10,739 nt of DNA, from contig JBAWVW010000061.1 in NCBI GenBank assembly GCA_037147055.1, forward strand, positions 1 through 10,739, read 5' to 3'. Position 1 is the first letter of the stretch. Every line of letters starts with the position of its first letter. Below, in pieces: positions 6,912-10,739 of the stretch. The notes below the pieces were generated by a model that was not told where the DNA came from, did not search any database, and saw only the letters and a list, made by a program, of their open reading frames with translations. Source of the stretch: Casp-actino8 sp037147055. Its GTDB lineage: Bacteria; Actinomycetota; Acidimicrobiia; Acidimicrobiales; Ilumatobacteraceae. A program made the translations under genes and the position numbers.

Positions 6912-8945
6912 ATGACTTCAGTGGTGTATACAAACGATCGTCGGAGATGGCGAGGACCTAAGTTTGTCCTCGCCATTCCAGCGATCATCTGGTACTTGCT
7001 GTTCTTTATTATCCCGATTGCCTTTGTCGTTGTTTATTCCTTTGGCACTAAAGACACGTCACGTTTGTTGCCAGTTGATTTAGGGAAACTAACGACGGCT
7101 AATTACTCACAGGTTTTTGACGATACGTTCTTCAAAACTTTTAAGGCGACCCTGCGGATCGCAATTGTGGCGACTTTGCTTTGTTTGGGCATTGGGCTTC
7201 CCGTTGCTTATTTCACGGCCTTTAAAGTGAGCGAAAAATGGCGAGTCGTGATTCTGACTCTCGTAGTGGTTCCGAGTTTCACGTCATTTCTCATCCGCAC
7301 CGTGGCTTGGCGGATCCCCCTAGCACCCAATGGGGAGTTCTCGCGCTGGCTCATTGACTTAGGCGTTATCGGAGATCGTGGTATCCAACTTTTGGAGACA
7401 CCGACAGCAGTCCAAATAGCAATTGTCTATAACTATTTAGGATTCATGATCCTGCCATTGTTCGTCGCTCTTGACCGTATTGATGTGCGGATGCGCGAGG
7501 CCAGCAAGGACCTCGGAGCCGGGCGCATTGCTACATTTTTTGGGGTCACACTTCCGTTAGCTGGCCCAGGAATTGCGGCAGGAGTCTTGCTGACATTCAT
7601 CCCGATGTGTGGCGACTATGTCACCGCCACGGTGCTTGGCGGAGCCAAAGGCAACATGATCGGTTCGATGATCGCCTCGCAGTTCTCACAAGCGCAGAAC
7701 TGGCCTCTCGGTTCGGCAATGGCGGTGTTGATGATCGGTGCTGTTCTACTGGTCTTAGCAGTGGGGGCATTACTGGTCTGGATTGTCCCATTTATTCTCA
7801 AAGCCTTGCAACCAGTCACCCAGAATATTCGGCGTTCAATCGCCGAGCGTTCGCTGGCTTCGTCAAAGGGCGATAAGCCGTCGACCACTCGTGGCGTCGA
7901 TGTGATGCGCATTGTTTTCGCAATCTGGACGGTCTTGGTTTTGGTTTTCATGTTCATCCCGATCTTGTTGGTGCTGCGTCATTCGTTTAACAGTGGCTCA
8001 TCCTTTTCTATTTGGGCAGGGCACACAAGCACCAAATGGTGGGGGGAGTTGTTTGCTAGCGGAGCCACCTGGGCGATGATCATTCGCTTCTTAGTGATCA
8101 TCGGCGTTGTCTTACTCGCACGACGAGTTTTACTGGCACGGGGAAATGTCTCCAAGCGAGTCACCAGTTGGATGGGACCGCTGGCATTTCTTTTGGCCTT
8201 TGTCGTCAATGGGGTGGTGAGTGATTGGTTCAGGGATATTTTTGACTTCGCTGGTATCGGTGACTCAATTCGAAACTCATTTACTGCCGCTATCGGTGCA
8301 ACTTTGATCGCAGTGATTCTCGGTGGGATGTCTGGAGTGGCACTGGCACGTCGACCCGGGGCATGGACGAAAATTTTTATGGCCACTGTATTTCTGATTT
8401 TGGTGACACCCGAGATCATGGACGCCGTCGCTCTGGTGACATGGTTCCAGCGCATTGGTGATGTTCCAATATTGGGCTATCTGTTCAAGAACGGTCTCGG
8501 CCCTTTTAACGGTGGAATGCATAAGTTGTGGGTTGGTCAATCCTTGTACGCCAGCGCCGTCGTGACGCTGATTGTCCGCGCTCGTTTAGCAGGTCTTGAT
8601 GAGGCTCTTGAAGAGGCGGCCGGCGATCTTGGTGCACCGCCAGCGCGGGCTTTTCGTCAGATCACATTGCCGTTGATTTCGTCGGCTCTGATTGCTGGGG
8701 CCTTATTGTCCTTCACCTTGTGTTTGGATAATGCAGTGATTTCCACGCTGGTCAGTGAGGCTGGCAGTACAACTTTCCCTGTGGCCCTACTCGGAGCGAC
8801 GAAGAGCACCATCAAACCCTTCTGGGGCGTGGGTGCGGTGATGCTTTTTATGATCACTATGGGAGCGTTGGCTTTCGTAGCGGTGGTGTTAAGGCGCTCG
8901 GGCGAGTCGTCAAGCGATATTGCCGCCACTCTCGCTGGCGGGTGA
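6912..8945 (+). CDS. Fused polyamine ABC permease, PotB-like and PotC-like halves in one chain
   Basis: This 677-residue membrane protein contains both transmembrane subunits normally encoded as separate potB and potC. Half one (about 1-300) has some six hydrophobic segments and the ATPase-contact EAA loop at 195-216 (REASKDLG to LPL). A polar linker at about 301-332 (RRSIAERS to TTRG) joins it to half two (about 333-677), which has its own EAA loop at 567-588 (EEAAGDLGAP to LPL). Each half therefore presents one coupling loop to the PotA dimer. Half two also carries two hydrophobic segments (about 388-403 and 419-437) joined by a basic stretch, before the NSFTAAIGATL segment where the PotC core resumes. 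The frame is continuous, so the fusion is encoded and not a frameshift guess. The gene starts six bases after potD; only GGAG at 6897-6900 serves as a weak ribosome site. Confidence 0.9.
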   Translation: MTSVVYTNDRRRWRGPKFVLAIPAIIWYLLFFIIPIAFVVVYSFGTKDTSRLLPVDLGKLTTANYSQVFDDTFFKTFKATLRIAIVATLLCLGIGLPVAYFTAFKVSEKWRVVILTLVVVPSFTSFLIRTVAWRIPLAPNGEFSRWLIDLGVIGDRGIQLLETPTAVQIAIVYNYLGFMILPLFVALDRIDVRMREASKDLGAGRIATFFGVTLPLAGPGIAAGVLLTFIPMCGDYVTATVLGGAKGNMIGSMIASQFSQAQNWPLGSAMAVLMIGAVLLVLAVGALLVWIVPFILKALQPVTQNIRRSIAERSLASSKGDKPSTTRGVDVMRIVFAIWTVLVLVFMFIPILLVLRHSFNSGSSFSIWAGHTSTKWWGELFASGATWAMIIRFLVIIGVVLLARRVLLARGNVSKRVTSWMGPLAFLLAFVVNGVVSDWFRDIFDFAGIGDSIRNSFTAAIGATLIAVILGGMSGVALARRPGAWTKIFMATVFLILVTPEIMDAVALVTWFQRIGDVPILGYLFKNGLGPFNGGMHKLWVGQSLYASAVVTLIVRARLAGLDEALEEAAGDLGAPPARAFRQITLPLISSALIAGALLSFTLCLDNAVISTLVSEAGSTTFPVALLGATKSTIKPFWGVGAVMLFMITMGALAFVAVVLRRSGESSSDIAATLAGG

Positions 8946-8952
8946 GCCAGTC

Positions 8953-10302
8953 ATGCGAGTAATCGTCGTTGGCGCGGGATTAGCCGGTCTCAGCGCAACC
9001 GAATCATTGGCTGCAGCGGGAGCGGACGTGGTTTTGCTGGAGGCTGGTCACAGGTTCGGCGGCCGGACGCGCACTGTGAGCGACGTATACATCAACGGGC
9101 AGTACGCCGAAAGTGGTGCCGAGTGGGTGGATTCAATTCATTGGAGAATGCGTGATTTGATGCAGCGGTTCGGCATCAAACCATTGGGTCAACCCATGCC
9201 ATGGACGACGATTAGGCGCTGGCTGTATTGGGATCAAGCGTTTTATACAGCGGAGAACATCGCCGCCCTGTCACCTGGGGTGTTTAGCGCTATTGAAAAG
9301 TACGAAGCACTAGCTGACTCGCCAGCTTCTGGCGTGCAAGATCCAAGTCGACCAGACCTTCATCCTGAAGCCGCTTACCTTGATTCCATATCGGTGGCTG
9401 ACCTGATCGCGCAGAGCGGGCTTGACCCAGTGGGGCAACTATTTGCGCGGCGTGGCAGTCAAGGAGAATTTGCTTCGGATCCAGAAAATGTCTCCAGCCT
9501 TTTCGTGGCTCAGCAGCGAGCCTTTGAGAACTCGGAAGTTGTTAAACAAGGCATTGAACATCTTTCCCAACGCGTTGCCGGCGGAACGGGACAAATCGCA
9601 GTGGCTCTCGGCAAGCAACTGCAGGACTCGCCGCGTATCACCATCAACTTTGGAACACGGTTGGCTTCGGTTGAACAAGACGACCATGGAGTCGTTGCGA
9701 CAGCAGACGGTCCCGATGGCCGAGAGATTTGGCAGGCTGATGCTCTGGTTTTAGCCTGCTCTCTTGTTCCGCTGCGCGAAGTTGATTTTCGCACCCCGAT
9801 GCCAGGCGATTTTCATCAGGCTTTTCACAATCTTGGCTACGGTCCGATTACGAAAACAGCGGTGCAGTTTGAAACACGCAGTTGGGAATCTGGCTACGGC
9901 ACAACCGACTCCATTTCTCAACGTCTCTACGACCCGAGCGTTGATCAAACTGGGTCATCGGGGATCTTGATGTCATATTGCGGAGGCGATGGTGGCCGTC
10001 AACTCACGCAATACTCAGAGACTGAGCGTATTGAGATGATCGCCACTGACATGCGACAGATTCACGGCATCACATCACCGCGGACTGGAGCATTTTCTCG
10101 CTCTTGGTCGGCGGAAAAAAACTACGGTGGTGCTTACGCGGTGTATCAAACAGGGCAGATCACTGGCTATTGGAATATTCTGCGGCAACCTTGGGGACGC
10201 GTGCATTTAGCGGGTGAACATGTGGCGACATGTACTGGCTATATGGAGGGTGCAGTGGAATCGGGTCGCGATGTCGCCGATCGCATTGTGCGCGCGAGTT
10301 AG
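8953..10302 (+). CDS. FAD-dependent amine oxidase (monoamine/putrescine oxidase family)
   Basis: This 449-residue flavoprotein oxidase would convert an amine and oxygen to an aldehyde, ammonia and hydrogen peroxide. The N-terminus has the Rossmann motif GAGLAG (7-12), E30 for the ribose, and GGRTRT (36-41). K301 in ITKTAVQFE matches the conserved flavin-contact lysine. The C-terminus, HLAGEH (418-423) and TGYMEGAVESG (428-438), resembles human MAO. Where MAO has the cysteine that binds FAD covalently (SGGCY), this protein has YGGAY (391-395), so FAD should be non-covalent; the two cage tyrosines are kept as Y395 and Y430. ATG 8953 is chosen because GGTGAG lies six bases upstream and the flavin motif begins at once. 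It follows the permease by seven bases, in the same operon, which favours an imported polyamine as substrate. Confidence 0.88.
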   Translation: MRVIVVGAGLAGLSATESLAAAGADVVLLEAGHRFGGRTRTVSDVYINGQYAESGAEWVDSIHWRMRDLMQRFGIKPLGQPMPWTTIRRWLYWDQAFYTAENIAALSPGVFSAIEKYEALADSPASGVQDPSRPDLHPEAAYLDSISVADLIAQSGLDPVGQLFARRGSQGEFASDPENVSSLFVAQQRAFENSEVVKQGIEHLSQRVAGGTGQIAVALGKQLQDSPRITINFGTRLASVEQDDHGVVATADGPDGREIWQADALVLACSLVPLREVDFRTPMPGDFHQAFHNLGYGPITKTAVQFETRSWESGYGTTDSISQRLYDPSVDQTGSSGILMSYCGGDGGRQLTQYSETERIEMIATDMRQIHGITSPRTGAFSRSWSAEKNYGGAYAVYQTGQITGYWNILRQPWGRVHLAGEHVATCTGYMEGAVESGRDVADRIVRAS

Positions 10303-10739
10303 TCGGCGCCCTCAGCGATACGCATCGTTGTTGCGAGCGATGGGCCAGCTGATGGCGAACCACTAGAAATCGTGACTGTCGCAATGTGCCCCGTGAAGTC
10401 ATTGGGGGATGAATAGTTGTCGACGATAGGCAGTCCTTCGTGGCGACCAATCCATAAGCCGCCTGCTGACGTGGTGACGCCAGGAAACATGAACATCCCA
10501 CCGAAATGTCCGCTAGCGGTGTGTGCATCATCGACGAACAACGCCAGTGCTCCGGCTCTCATCGTGACGGTGATCTGATGCGGGCCAGCGCCGATTTTCT
10601 CTGCGCCTGCTAAATGCGCTCGCTGATGTCCGTACACGACATCAAAATGTGGTGTCCCGTGATCAAGACGTAGCGCCCAACCACCTTGGTGATCGCCGAG
10701 TGCGGCGAGGATTCCGTTCTCGATTGCCGGACAGTCAAT
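10299..10739 (-). CDS. Arylsulfatase-like protein, C-terminal domain only (N-terminus beyond the right edge)
   Basis: The frame is open from the window edge to TAA at 10299-10301, giving the last 146 residues of a longer protein. The pattern (NGILAALGDHQGGWAL near the start, a G-PHQITV strand, LALFVDD, and GGLWIGRHEGLPIVDNY followed by FTGHIATVTI) matches what I recall of the C-terminal beta-sandwich region of large actinobacterial arylsulfatases. The sulfatase active site, with its formylglycine cysteine, would lie upstream and cannot be seen, so the enzymatic call rests on this tail alone. A laminin-G-like or concanavalin-like domain on another enzyme is the alternative. The gene overlaps the amine oxidase by four bases, tail to tail. 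No link to polyamine metabolism is evident. Confidence 0.6.
   Translation of the reverse strand: MDCPAIENGILAALGDHQGGWALRLDHGTPHFDVVYGHQRAHLAGAEKIGAGPHQITVTMRAGALALFVDDAHTASGHFGGMFMFPGVTTSAGGLWIGRHEGLPIVDNYSSPNDFTGHIATVTISSGSPSAGPSLATTMRIAEGAD

Noticed and set aside
7979..8455. 158-residue open frame antisense to the permease
   Set aside because: Its Lys, Arg, Thr and Ile-rich composition is what the reverse complement of membrane-protein codons yields. There is no start signal or domain.
8920..8952. Longer amine oxidase starting at TTG 8920, overlapping the permease
   Set aside because: It needs a rare TTG start and would add eleven residues before the flavin-binding motif. ATG 8953 has a ribosome site (GGTGAG) and places the Rossmann motif at the normal N-terminal position.
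1..10739. Search for tRNA, rRNA, insertion sequences, CRISPR arrays, phage genes and long inverted repeats
   Set aside because: None was found by eye. The window is nearly filled by metabolic and transport genes with continuous frames.

Overview
The window looks like chromosomal DNA of an actinobacterium. The supporting signs are -10 hexamers of the TANNNT type placed exactly six bases before ATG starts (leaderless-type genes), a Tat-type lipoprotein signal on a solute-binding protein, neighbouring cytochrome P450 and arylsulfatase-like genes, and moderate GC by eye. Acidimicrobiia is a plausible class, but that is inference from gene style and not from a marker gene. No rRNA, tRNA, mobile element, CRISPR array or phage gene was seen, and no stretch over 100 bases lacks a coding region.

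Layout from left to right: (1) the first 293 residues of a cytochrome P450 on the minus strand, running off the left edge; (2) a divergent GNAT acetyltransferase only 25 bases away; (3) a gamma-aminobutyraldehyde dehydrogenase of the PatD type on the plus strand; (4) a class III aminotransferase on the minus strand, tail to tail with the dehydrogenase; (5) a short divergent control region; (6) a plus-strand operon with a possible 21-codon leader ORF, a PotA-like ATPase, a PotD/PotF-like Tat lipoprotein, a 677-residue permease that joins PotB-like and PotC-like halves, and an FAD amine oxidase of the monoamine/putrescine oxidase family; (7) the C-terminal 146 residues of an arylsulfatase-like protein on the minus strand, tail to tail with the oxidase and running off the right edge.

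Regions 3 to 6 read as one polyamine uptake and degradation locus. The ABC transporter would bring in putrescine or a related polyamine. Either the aminotransferase (nitrogen passed to a keto acid) or the oxidase (oxygen consumed, ammonia and peroxide released) could then produce the omega-amino aldehyde, and the PatD-like dehydrogenase would oxidise it to GABA or its homologue. No GABA transaminase, succinate semialdehyde dehydrogenase or dedicated regulator lies inside the window.

The least ordinary points are the PotB-PotC fusion with an apparent two-helix insertion in its second half, the leader ORF that overlaps the ATPase start, the face-to-face leaderless promoters between P450 and GNAT, and two convergent gene pairs that each overlap by exactly four bases at the same TTAG motif. 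I see no clearly new defence or mobile system here.
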